A stretch of DNA of 64,000 nt. Origin: Archangium violaceum Cb vi76 (GTDB taxonomy: Bacteria > Myxococcota > Myxococcia > Myxococcales > Myxococcaceae). The notes beneath the pieces are model-generated. The model did no database searches. It saw nothing but the letters and a program-made list of their open reading frames with translations, and had not been told where the DNA came from. The stretch is from positions 39,137 to 103,136 of the forward strand of contig NZ_JPMI01000201.1 in assembly GCF_000733295.1 (NCBI RefSeq). The letters run 5' to 3'. A program made the translations under genes and the position numbers. Below are positions 8,290 through 18,097 of this stretch, piece by piece. Numbering within the stretch: position 1 is the first letter of the stretch; the number at the start of each line of letters is the position of its first letter.

Positions 8290-9780
8290 TCAAACCTCCG
8301 AGGGCAGCTTCGTCCACACTGCCTTCGTCTGGAGGTACCCCTCCAGGGCGTGATGCGACAGGTCCCTGCCCCAGCCGGACTCCTTGTAGCCACCGAAGGG
8401 CGCGGCATCGTCGAACTCGTTGAAGCAGTTGATCCACACCACGCCGCTCTTCACCCGGCGCGCCATGGCGTGCGCCTTGGCCACGTCCCGCGTCCAGATG
8501 GAGGCCGCCAGCCCGTACTGCGTGCCGTTGGCGATCTCCAGCGCCTGGGCCTCGTCCTTGAAGCGCAGGCAGCTGAGCACCGGGCCGAAGATCTCCTCCT
8601 GGGCAATCCGCATGTGCGGCTGCACGTCGCCGAAGACGGTGGGCTTCACGAAGTTGCCCCGGGCCTTCGCCCCCTCGGTGTCGCGCGAGCCGCCGGCCAG
8701 CACCTTCGCGCCCTGCTGCTTGCCGCTCTCGATGTAGCCGAGGATCGTCTCCAGCTGCTTCGCGCTCACCTGCGCGCCCATCTCGGTGTGCTCATCGAGC
8801 GGGTTGCCCACCTTCATCTTGCTCGCGCGCTCGGCCAGCCGCGCCACGAAGGCGTCATAGGCCCGCTCGTGCACCAGCACGCGGCTGCCCGCGTTGCAGA
8901 TCTCCCCCTTGTTGCTGAAGATGCCCCAGAAGCACGCCTCCACGGCTTTGTCGAAGTCCGCGTCCGGGAGGATGATCTGCGGGCTCTTGCCGCCCAGCTC
9001 CAGCGTCAGCTTCTTGAGGTTGCTCGCCGCCGAGGCCTGCAGCAGCCGCCGCGCCGTGCGTCCCGAGCCCGTGAAGGAGATCTTGTCGATGTCCGGGTGG
9101 CGGGCCATGGCCTCGCCGGTGGGGTCCCCGTAGCCGGTCACCACGTTGAGCACACCGGGCGGCATCCCCGCCTCCAGGGCGAGCTGCCCCAGCCGCATGG
9201 CCGTGAGCGGTGTGATTTCCGAGGGCTTGAGCACCACCGTGCACCCGGCCGCCAGCGCGGGGCCGAGCTTCCAGCACGCCAGACAGGTGGGGTAGTTCCA
9301 CGGCACGATGGCGCCCACCACGCCCACCGGCTCCTTCAGACAGTAGGTGAGGAAGGGCCCATCCACCGGCAGCACCTCGCCGCGGATCTTGTTGGCCCAG
9401 TCGGCGAAGTAGGACAGCGTCGCGGCGCCCGGCCCCACGTCGCCGCGGATGGCCTCGCGCAACGTCTTGCCGTTCTCCATGGACTCGAGCAGCGCGAGCG
9501 CCTCGCGGTTCTGCCACAGCAGCTCGGAGAAGCGGCGGATGATGCGGCCGCGCTCGCTGGCGTTCATCCGCCCCCAGGGGCCTGACTCGAAGGCCCGGCG
9601 AGCGGCTTTCACCGCCTTGTCCACATCCGCCGCCGTGGCGGAGGGCACGTCGCAGATCTTCTCACCCGTTGCGGGGTTCACCACTGGAAGGGAACCTCCC
9701 TCCACGGGGTCCACATGCTGGCCATCGATGAGCAGTTTGAGGGCCGGAAGCTGGGGAGAGAGCGAGCGAGCGTCGGTCAT
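8290..9780 (-). CDS. NAD(P)-dependent aldehyde dehydrogenase
   Basis: 496 residues, standard length. Nucleotide-binding and catalytic elements are intact: VPWNYP, FTGSG, ELGGKSP with general base E261, and catalytic C295 in NKGEICNAGSR (most relatives have GQ before the Cys; here it is GE-I). C-terminal PFGGYKESGWGRD is normal. GAGGAAT precedes the ATG at 9780; the reading frame is open further upstream without a start signal. First gene of the operon with the synthetase (19-bp gap), so it probably oxidises a gamma-glutamyl-amino aldehyde to the acid. Confidence 0.93.
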   Translation of the reverse strand: MTDARSLSPQLPALKLLIDGQHVDPVEGGSLPVVNPATGEKICDVPSATAADVDKAVKAARRAFESGPWGRMNASERGRIIRRFSELLWQNREALALLESMENGKTLREAIRGDVGPGAATLSYFADWANKIRGEVLPVDGPFLTYCLKEPVGVVGAIVPWNYPTCLACWKLGPALAAGCTVVLKPSEITPLTAMRLGQLALEAGMPPGVLNVVTGYGDPTGEAMARHPDIDKISFTGSGRTARRLLQASAASNLKKLTLELGGKSPQIILPDADFDKAVEACFWGIFSNKGEICNAGSRVLVHERAYDAFVARLAERASKMKVGNPLDEHTEMGAQVSAKQLETILGYIESGKQQGAKVLAGGSRDTEGAKARGNFVKPTVFGDVQPHMRIAQEEIFGPVLSCLRFKDEAQALEIANGTQYGLAASIWTRDVAKAHAMARRVKSGVVWINCFNEFDDAAPFGGYKESGWGRDLSHHALEGYLQTKAVWTKLPSEV

Positions 9781-9897
9781 GAAGATTCCTCGGGAGCCCG
9801 GGCGCGCACCGGTGGCACGTGCGGGCGTCAACAGGAAGCGGCAGCCGAAGCTAGGGACCCCTGTACGAGGCGGCAACCCGGCCCACCGAGAGGCGAG
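9781..9897. promoter_or_regulatory. Divergent control region between aldehyde dehydrogenase operon and amidotransferase
   Basis: 117 bp separate the two divergent starts, so both promoters must lie here. Both sides have ribosome-binding sites (GAGGAAT leftward, GAGAGGCG rightward). No clear operator was seen. The arrangement suggests shared control of the four catabolic genes. Confidence 0.45.
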
Positions 9898-10635
9898 ATG
9901 AAGAACGTTCTTCTTTTGAAAGCTGGTGACGCGGCCCACGCCGTGAAGCTGAGCGTCGGTGATTACGAGCACTGGTTCGTCGAGTCGCTGGGGCGCGGGG
10001 GCTGCCAGTTCGACATCCTCCACGTGCACCGGGGTGCCCGGTTGCCGGACGACTCCGCGGGCTACGACGCGGTGATGATGACGGGCTCGCCAGCGTCGGT
10101 GACACAGCCGGAGCCGTGGATGGAGCGCTCGGCGGAGTTCATGATGAACGCGGCGGCCCGGGGAGTCCCGGTGCTCGGGGTGTGCTTCGGGCACCAGCTG
10201 CTCGCGTATGCCCATGGCGCGCGTGTGGTGCGCAACACCCACGGGCGGGAGATCGGCACCGTGGAGGTGGCCCTGAGCGAAGCGGGCCGCGAGGACCCGC
10301 TCTTCCACGGCCTGCCCGAGCGCATCACCGTCCAGGCCACCCACGAGGACATCGTCGAGCACCCTCCGGAGGGGGCGACGGTGCTGGCGGGCAACACGAA
10401 CACGGCCGTGCAGGCCCTGGCCTTCGGGCCGCTCATCCGGGGTGTGCAATTCCACCCGGAGGTCCACCCGGCGGCCATGCGGGCGCTGATTCTGGCCCGC
10501 GCTGACAAGTTGGAGGTCGAAGCAACGAGCCGGGGCCATGCGCCCGGGGAGAGGGTGAACCGGTTGCTGGCGGGGCTCGCTCCCACGCCGGCCGGGCGGC
10601 GAATCCTGAGCAATTTCGTGGAGCGGTTCACCTGA
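9898..10635 (+). CDS. Class I glutamine-amidotransferase-like hydrolase
   Basis: 245 residues. Triad residues are visible: nucleophile C96 in GVCFGHQ and H186/E188 in VQFHPEVH. It has no synthetase domain and is not next to guaA-type genes. In gamma-glutamylated amine pathways a GATase-fold hydrolase releases glutamate from the final gamma-glutamyl product (PuuD is one example), and its divergent placement next to the ligase and two dehydrogenases fits that. The start at 9898 follows GAGAGGCG; an in-frame extension overlaps the divergent promoter and is rejected. Confidence 0.85.
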   Translation: MKNVLLLKAGDAAHAVKLSVGDYEHWFVESLGRGGCQFDILHVHRGARLPDDSAGYDAVMMTGSPASVTQPEPWMERSAEFMMNAAARGVPVLGVCFGHQLLAYAHGARVVRNTHGREIGTVEVALSEAGREDPLFHGLPERITVQATHEDIVEHPPEGATVLAGNTNTAVQALAFGPLIRGVQFHPEVHPAAMRALILARADKLEVEATSRGHAPGERVNRLLAGLAPTPAGRRILSNFVERFT

Positions 10636-10661
10636 GGGCTGGGCTGGGGTAGGTAGTCCAT

Positions 10662-11120
10662 ATGGCCTCGCGTTGGGACTACCTCTTCGAGTCGAAGCCC
10701 GTCCCCCTCATGGACCACATGCTGGAGGAGGTGGCGAAGCTGCTCGCCAAGGACCTCCAGCAATGGCCGCCGCCCGTCCAGGAGATCGATCTGGATGTAG
10801 GGGGCCAGTTCGCGCCGCTCTTCACCGAGCCGCCCCCGCGCCCCGTCCGGGCCGTCTATGACGAGGCGCTCCGGCTGTCGCGCTGGGAGCTGTCCAGGGA
10901 GCTGGAGGCGTACGACGACTACATGCGCAACAAGCGCTACCTGGAGCGGGGGCTGGCGCCCACGGACCGGCTGGTGCTGCTCTTCCTGAACCGGTGGATG
11001 GTGGACCACATGTTGGGCCTGGGCGAGGCCACGGAGGGGCGCGTCAACCGGCGGCTGATGTTGCAGTGCCTCGACCGCCTGGAAGCTCGCCTGAGGCTGG
11101 TTCAGACGCCCATCTCTTGA
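10662..11120 (+). CDS. Conserved-looking hypothetical protein
   Basis: 152 residues, soluble, strongly helical in appearance, with ARG/GLU-rich segments (RWELSRELEAYDDYMRNKRY). No signal peptide, membrane segment or known motif. Composition and third-position GC are those of a real gene. It starts 26 bases after the amidotransferase and ends 32 bases before the AI-2E-type permease, so it may be co-transcribed with either. Function unknown. Confidence 0.7.
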   Translation: MASRWDYLFESKPVPLMDHMLEEVAKLLAKDLQQWPPPVQEIDLDVGGQFAPLFTEPPPRPVRAVYDEALRLSRWELSRELEAYDDYMRNKRYLERGLAPTDRLVLLFLNRWMVDHMLGLGEATEGRVNRRLMLQCLDRLEARLRLVQTPIS

Positions 11121-11152
11121 GACCCGCCGTTCCCTCTGCGATAAGCCCGCTC

Positions 11153-12343
11153 ATGCTGCAGCCTCACGAGTTGAATCTCCCGGCGGAGCAACGCCGCAAG
11201 CGCCTCTACATCCTCGCGGGGTTGTGGCTGACCGTGGTGGCGGTGCTGGTCCTGTTCCGCTCGGTGCTGCTGCCCTTCGCGAGCGCCGCGCTGATCGCGT
11301 ACCTGGTGCACCCGCTGGTGACGCGCCTCAGCCGCATCCAGGTGCGTGGGCGGAACATCCCCCGCTGGGTGGCCATCCTGCTCATCTACGCCCTGTTCTT
11401 CCTGGTGGCGTACCTCTTCTTCATCACCATGGTGCCGCAGCTCTACCGGGAGCTGGCACGCATCAGCCGGGATGGCGTGGCGTTCCTCAACTCGCTCACG
11501 CCGGACCGCGTGCACGTGCTGGCCGACCGCGCCGAGGACTGGCTGCGTGCCAATGGGATTCCGCTGGTCATCGCCACGCCCGAGGACATCCGCACCGGCG
11601 CACCCAGCACGGGCCTGTCGGTGAACCTGGAGAAGACGATCCAGGACACGGCCCTGAGCCTGTCGGCCCTGGCTCGCGAGCACCTGGGGGACATCGTCAC
11701 GGTGTCGCGCAACATCATCGCGTCGGTGGTGGCCGGCGTGTTCATGATGTTCTTCATGTTGATGGTGGCGGCGTTCTTCTCCATCGATGCGCAGGCCATC
11801 GTGCGCTACTTCACGAGCCTGGTGCCGGTGGAGTACGCCGCCGACGCGAACCTGCTGCTCGAGCGCATCGATCGCTCGCTGTCCGGCGTGGTGCGTGGGC
11901 AGGTGACCATCTGCGTGGTCAACGGCATCCTGACGGGCATTGGCCTGCTGCTGTTCGGGGTGAAGTTCACGTTCCTGCTGGCCACGATCGCCACGGTCTT
12001 CAGCCTCATCCCCATCTTTGGAACGATTCTGAGCTCGGTGCCCATCGTGTTGATCGCGATGGCGGACGGGTTCCAGAAGGGGGTGGCCATCCTGCTGTGG
12101 ATCATCGGCATCCACGCGTTGGAGGCATACTTCCTGAACCCGAAGATCATGGGCTCGGCGGCGCGCATCCACCCGGTCATCGTGGCCTTCAGCCTGATTG
12201 CCGGGGAGAAGATGTTCGGGCTGGTGGGGGCGCTGTTCGCGGTGCCCGTGGCCTCCATCGTGGTGGCCTGCTTCGACTACGCCCGTATCAAGGCGCAGCC
12301 CAAGCTGGGAGAAGTGCCCGTGCACCTGGAGACGCCGAAGTAG
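11153..12343 (+). CDS. AI-2E family transporter (PerM/YdgG-type membrane protein)
   Basis: 396 residues. Two hydrophobic segments near the N-terminus (LTVVAVLVLFRSVLLPFA and WVAILLIYALFFLVAYLFF), a long soluble middle region, and a cluster of C-terminal segments carrying the family signature: GILTGIGLLLFGV, SLIPIFGTILSSVPI and EAYFLNPKIMGS. The family includes TqsA, which exports autoinducer-2, and Na+/H+ antiporter-like members; the name does not prove AI-2 transport here. Start ATG 11153 gives the conserved N-terminus directly before the first membrane segment. Confidence 0.9.
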   Translation: MLQPHELNLPAEQRRKRLYILAGLWLTVVAVLVLFRSVLLPFASAALIAYLVHPLVTRLSRIQVRGRNIPRWVAILLIYALFFLVAYLFFITMVPQLYRELARISRDGVAFLNSLTPDRVHVLADRAEDWLRANGIPLVIATPEDIRTGAPSTGLSVNLEKTIQDTALSLSALAREHLGDIVTVSRNIIASVVAGVFMMFFMLMVAAFFSIDAQAIVRYFTSLVPVEYAADANLLLERIDRSLSGVVRGQVTICVVNGILTGIGLLLFGVKFTFLLATIATVFSLIPIFGTILSSVPIVLIAMADGFQKGVAILLWIIGIHALEAYFLNPKIMGSAARIHPVIVAFSLIAGEKMFGLVGALFAVPVASIVVACFDYARIKAQPKLGEVPVHLETPK

Positions 12344-12344
12344 C

Positions 12345-12392
12345 CCGATATCCCCTCTCCCCTCGGGAGAGGGACAGGGTGAGGGTATCGGG
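12345..12392. repeat. Dispersed palindromic repeat, copy 2
   Basis: Begins right after the permease stop. CCCTCTCCC (12353-12361), loop CTC, GGGAGAGGG (12365-12373), then GACAGGGTGAGGGTATCGGG. The outer arms CCCGATA and TATCGGG add a second level of symmetry. Nearly identical to 5527-5572. May end transcription of the upstream gene, though no T-run follows. Confidence 0.75.
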
Positions 12393-12450
12393 TAGACTCG
12401 GGTTCCAACCCGTGCGCCCTCTCTGGTTCACGGGTTGAAGAACGGGCCCA

Positions 12451-12494
12451 TGTACCCTCACCCCGACCCTCTCCCGGAGGGCGAGGGAGGAGTG
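12451..12494. repeat. Dispersed palindromic repeat, copy 3 (inverted, imperfect)
   Basis: Reads TGTACCCTCACCCCGACCCT then CTCCCGGAGGGCGAGGG, i.e. the same element as copy 2 in opposite orientation with substitutions in one stem arm. Copies 2 and 3 face each other 60 bp apart, with short inverted GGGTTC/GAACCC pieces between and after them, so the whole region 12345-12515 could fold into a large cruciform. Confidence 0.6.
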
Positions 12495-12537
12495 TGGAAC
12501 CCGGGTTCCACTGGTGACTGGAAGTGTTGCGGCGGAC

Positions 12538-12852
12538 TCAGCCCTGACAGGCGGCCTCGCAGCGCGAGTTCCGGCAGATGATCAGGCAACGTCCGCAGTC
12601 GAGGTAATCCTGCGGACAGCTGTTCGTGCACCGCACGCCGCTGCAATCAGGCCCGTCCTGCACGTGGGTGGGGTTCGTCCCCTCGCCGCAGCAGGCGTTC
12701 CCCGTGCAATCCGCGTCCTGGTAGCAGATGCGACTGGACAACGGCGGCGGATTGCCGCCGGAGCCCAGGTCGACCGGCTCGCATCCAGCTGCCAATCCGA
12801 GCACCGCCCCCAGCACGAGGGCGGACAGAGACACAGAGCGGGTGCTGCGCAT
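12538..12852 (-). CDS. Small cysteine-rich lipoprotein
   Basis: 104 residues. Signal peptide MRSTRSVSLSALVLGAVLG then lipobox LAAGC. The mature part has about a dozen cysteines in a row of short loops (CYQDADCTGNACCGEG, CSGVRCTNSC, CGRCLIICRNSRCEAAC), typical of disulfide-rich secreted proteins of myxobacteria. GGGAGGGGAG precedes the ATG. It lies 22 bases downstream of rho on the same strand, so it may share rho transcripts, but a functional link is unlikely. Confidence 0.8.
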   Translation of the reverse strand: MRSTRSVSLSALVLGAVLGLAAGCEPVDLGSGGNPPPLSSRICYQDADCTGNACCGEGTNPTHVQDGPDCSGVRCTNSCPQDYLDCGRCLIICRNSRCEAACQG

Positions 12853-12874
12853 CGATCGACTCCCCTCCCGGTGA

Positions 12875-14503
12875 CTACCGGTTCATCGAGCCAAGGAACT
12901 CGGTGTTCGACGCGGTCGGACGCATGTGCTTGAGCACGAACTCCATCGCGTCGATCGGCGTGAACGGGTGCAGCACCTGACGCAGCGCCGTAATCCGGAT
13001 GAGGTCCGCGGGCGGCAGCAGCAGCTCTTCCTTGCGCGTACCGGACTTGTTGATGTCCAGCGTCGGGAAGATGCGCTTCTCCATCAGCTTGCGGTCCAGG
13101 ACGATTTCCGAGTTACCGGTGCCCTTGAACTCCTCGAAGATGACCTCGTCCATGCGGCTGCCGGTGTCGATGAGCGCGGTGCCGATGATGGTGAGGCTGC
13201 CGCCCTCCTCGATGTTGCGCGCCGCGCCGAAGAAACGCTTGGGCTTGTGCAGCGCGTTGGCGTCCACACCGCCGGAGAGAATCTTGCCCGAGGCCGGCAC
13301 CACCGTGTTGTAGGCGCGCGCCAGACGGGTGATGGAGTCCAGGAGGATGCACACATCGTACTTCTGCTCGACCAGGCGCTTGGCCTTGTCGATGACCATC
13401 TCCGCCACCTGCACGTGACGCGTGGCCGGCTCGTCGAAGGTGGAGCTCACCACCTCGCCGCGCACGTTGCGCTCCATGTCCGTCACTTCCTCGGGGCGCT
13501 CGTCCACGAGCAGAACGATCAGGTACACGTCCGGGTGGTTCTTCGAGATGGCGTGCGCGATGTTCTGCAGCAGCACCGTCTTACCGGCCTTCGGAGGCGC
13601 GACAATCAGGCAGCGCTGCCCCAGACCGATGGGGCAGAACATGTCGATGATGCGCGTGGTCATCTCCGAGCCCTCGTGCTCCAGCTTGAGCTTGCGGGTC
13701 GGATAGAGCGGCGTGAGGTTGTCGAAGAGGATGCGCTCGCGGGCCGCCTCGGACAGCGGATCCGTGAAGTTGACCCGATCCACCTTCTGCAGCGCGAAGA
13801 AACGCTCGCCCTCGCGCGGCTGGCGGATGGGGCCCGTCACCGTGTCGCCCGGCCGCAGGTTGAAGCGGCGCACCTGCGACGGTGACACGTAGATGTCATC
13901 CGGGCTCGGCTGGTAGTCGCTGTCCGCGCTGCGCAGGAAGCCGAAGCCGTCGCTGAGCAGTTCCATCACGCCCTCGGCGTGCACCTCGAACTTCTTGTCC
14001 GCGATGCCCGACAGCAGCGAGAAGATGAGGTCCTGCTTCTTCAGGCCCTGGTAGCCCTCGACGCCGAAGTCGTGGGCCATCTTCGCCAGGTCGGTGATCT
14101 TCATCCGCTTCAGGTCATTGAGCTTGATGACCTGCATGGGAGCGCCGTCGCGCGTCACCTCGGTGACGGTGGGCGTCTCGGCCGGCTCGGGAGCGGCGGG
14201 CTGCGCGGCCGGCTCCTCGTGCTCGTGCGCGGCGTGGGCGCGGACCTCCTGGTACTCCTCATCTCTGAGAGGATGCGAGGGGATCGGCGTCAGCACCGGG
14301 CGCGGCGTCTCGGCCACGGCGGGGGTCTCGGACTCGGCCTCGACGTCGGTGTCCTCTTCCCGACGGCTCGTCGCGCGGCGGCGCGCCGGCTTGTCGGAGT
14401 CGTCCCGCTCCGGGGTCTTCGCCCGCGTCGTGCGACGCTTGGGCTTGTCCTCGGCTTCGACGGGAACCAGGAGCTTCTCTTTGGGGGAACGGGCTTTTGC
14501 CAT
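12875..14503 (-). CDS. rho: Transcription termination factor Rho
   Basis: 542 residues, longer than the roughly 420 of E. coli Rho. The extra 120 residues are an N-terminal, charged, low-complexity extension (Lys/Arg-rich 1-50, then Glu/Pro/Ala-rich). The Rho N-terminal helical part starts at about 126, the cold-shock-like RNA-binding domain at about 172-240, and the RecA-like motor contains Walker A APPKAGKT (302-309), [10 protein letters not shown] and the loop containing [14 protein letters not shown]. Ring ATPase that pulls RNA to end transcription. The start (ATG 14503) lacks a strong ribosome-binding site, and the reading frame is open to 14656 without better support. Confidence 0.96.
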   Translation of the reverse strand: MAKARSPKEKLLVPVEAEDKPKRRTTRAKTPERDDSDKPARRRATSRREEDTDVEAESETPAVAETPRPVLTPIPSHPLRDEEYQEVRAHAAHEHEEPAAQPAAPEPAETPTVTEVTRDGAPMQVIKLNDLKRMKITDLAKMAHDFGVEGYQGLKKQDLIFSLLSGIADKKFEVHAEGVMELLSDGFGFLRSADSDYQPSPDDIYVSPSQVRRFNLRPGDTVTGPIRQPREGERFFALQKVDRVNFTDPLSEAARERILFDNLTPLYPTRKLKLEHEGSEMTTRIIDMFCPIGLGQRCLIVAPPKAGKTVLLQNIAHAISKNHPDVYLIVLLVDERPEEVTDMERNVRGEVVSSTFDEPATRHVQVAEMVIDKAKRLVEQKYDVCILLDSITRLARAYNTVVPASGKILSGGVDANALHKPKRFFGAARNIEEGGSLTIIGTALIDTGSRMDEVIFEEFKGTGNSEIVLDRKLMEKRIFPTLDINKSGTRKEELLLPPADLIRITALRQVLHPFTPIDAMEFVLKHMRPTASNTEFLGSMNR

Positions 14504-14686
14504 GTGATGTGGGGGGATTGCTGCTGGCTGGCGCCCTGGGGTACGCGGTAGGCGAAACACCCTCAGAGCGGCACTCGGGCTCCCTTCTTGCCGGGACCTC
14601 GCGAGTGGTGGAACCTTGCGCTGGGAAGAGATGGGGCTTGGGAAGTGGGACAACAACCCCCATGAGCCGCTGCAAGAGGTTATTGA

Positions 14687-16807
<2,121 letters not shown>

Positions 16808-16820
16808 AAGGGCAGCCACC

Positions 16821-17105
16821 ATGGACAGGCGGCGAGCAGGCCTCCGGATTCGAGGCAAGGTGCAAGGGGTGTTCTACAGGGAGAGCGCCCGCACCGAGGC
16901 CTTGCGTCTCGGACTGACGGGATGGGTGCGCAACCTCTCCGACGGGTCCGTGGAGGCCGTCGTGGAGGGAGCGCCGGAGGCCATCGAGTCGTTTGTCACC
17001 TGGTGCCATCGCGGTCCGACGCAGGCCCGGGTAACGGAAGTGGAGCGCGCTGATTCCGAGGCGCGTGGGGAGTTCAGCACCTTCACCGTGGAGCGCAGCT
17101 CATGA
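16821..17105 (+). CDS. acyP: Acylphosphatase
   Basis: 94 residues, the normal size. Carries both family signatures: [11 protein letters not shown] with the catalytic Arg, and [17 protein letters not shown] with the catalytic Asn. Hydrolyses the carboxyl-phosphate bond of acyl phosphates. Start ATG at 16821, 13 bases after ligA; the stop overlaps the start of the next gene (TCATGA), so the three genes are coupled. Confidence 0.95.
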   Translation: MDRRRAGLRIRGKVQGVFYRESARTEALRLGLTGWVRNLSDGSVEAVVEGAPEAIESFVTWCHRGPTQARVTEVERADSEARGEFSTFTVERSS

Positions 17106-17548
17106 CTCCCTATGCGCTGGCATCTCTGCCGGCCATGCTGGGCATCAAATCCGGCAGCAAGGTTTCCGTCATCAACCCCCCGCGGGGGTTCGTCCAGCGG
17201 CTCAACCCGCTGCCCGAGGGCGTGGAGTTCCTCATCACCGCCCAGACGGGCCTGGACGTCATCCTCTTCTTCACCCAGGACGCGCACGAGCTCGTCCAGC
17301 GCCTGCCGGCCCTCTCGCGCGCCATGGCGCTCACCGGGGGCATCTGGGTGTGCTGGCCCAGCGGCGAGGGCATCAAGACGTCCCTCTCCGAGGACTTCAT
17401 CCGCCAGGCCGCGCTCGACATCGGCATGGTGGACAACAAGATCTGCATCATCGACAGCACCTGGACGGGCCTGCGCCTGGTGCGCCGCCCCCGGGGAAGG
17501 CTGGACAAGCCGGAGAACCGGAAGAGGGCGCCCACCGCCCAGGCCTAG
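17102..17548 (+). CDS. DUF3052-family protein
   Basis: 148 residues. The pattern [17 protein letters not shown] near the N-terminus, [10 protein letters not shown] in the middle, then [19 protein letters not shown] and [12 protein letters not shown] matches the DUF3052 family, small cytosolic proteins of unknown role found in actinobacteria, myxobacteria and others. ATG overlaps the acyP stop by four bases. C-terminal tail is basic. Confidence 0.8.
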   Translation: MTPYALASLPAMLGIKSGSKVSVINPPRGFVQRLNPLPEGVEFLITAQTGLDVILFFTQDAHELVQRLPALSRAMALTGGIWVCWPSGEGIKTSLSEDFIRQAALDIGMVDNKICIIDSTWTGLRLVRRPRGRLDKPENRKRAPTAQA

Positions 17549-18097
17549 GGGCGGCCGGGCGAGCTGCTGGAAGGCGGACATTTTCCATGTCTCGCCTTTA
17601 CAGGTCGTATCAGGCGTGAAAACCTTTTGGTGTTTTCGGGCCTTGGAACGTTCCACCAGGGGTGGGGCGTTTGGGGTCCAAATGGATTCTTGATTTTTGA
17701 GACGGGTGCGTTCCCAGGACACCAGGGGGCGCCGCTGCACCGGGTCTCTCTCGCCCCCCCAAGGCGCCCGCGGATGGGCTCCGACCGGGTGTGGAAGGAA
17801 GAGGACGGGCGGTAGGCGCGCCAGGGGACTGCGGAACGCTCGATTGGAAGTCAGTCCCCGCCCGGCAGGGTGCCGGTAGCCGCGGGGCCAACATGAACTC
17901 GGAGGAGCAGGCCCTGGTCCCCTCGACCCTCACCCGCCCGGAGACAGCCGGAGCCCCCGCACAGGGGCCGTCCTGCGTTCGTGCGCGCCGAGGGCCTGGA
18001 GCCGCCTCTCCCCTCGCAGCGCGCTCGGAAGCGGGAGACGCCGTCGCCTCCCGTCCGCCGGAGCTCACGCCTCCGCGCGCGCGCCCAGGATTCTTCA
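17549..18097. other. Long intergenic region and probable 5' leader of the RNase E/G gene
   Basis: 549 bases with no convincing gene. The first 150 are clearly less GC-rich than the surroundings (CTTGATTTTTGAGACGGG near 17690), which is where a promoter would be expected; a 12-bp perfect palindrome lies at 17644-17655. If transcription starts near 17700 the mRNA leader is about 390 bases. An ATG near 17893 opens a frame that overlaps the start of the nuclease gene, but has no clear ribosome-binding site. RNase E genes in other bacteria control their own mRNA through a long leader, so this may be a regulatory leader. Confidence 0.5.
17644..17655. promoter_or_regulatory. Perfect 12-bp palindrome TGGAACGTTCCA
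   Basis: Perfectly symmetric and located in the less GC-rich part of the region upstream of the RNase E/G gene. Typical size for a dimeric repressor or activator site. No regulator is assigned. Confidence 0.4.

Noticed and set aside
10662..11120. Possible antitoxin or regulator role for the 152-residue protein
   Set aside because: No DNA-binding or toxin-antitoxin features; left as hypothetical.
12345..12515. Insertion sequence ends
   Set aside because: Inverted repeats are present but there is no transposase or target duplication; they match the dispersed intergenic repeat.
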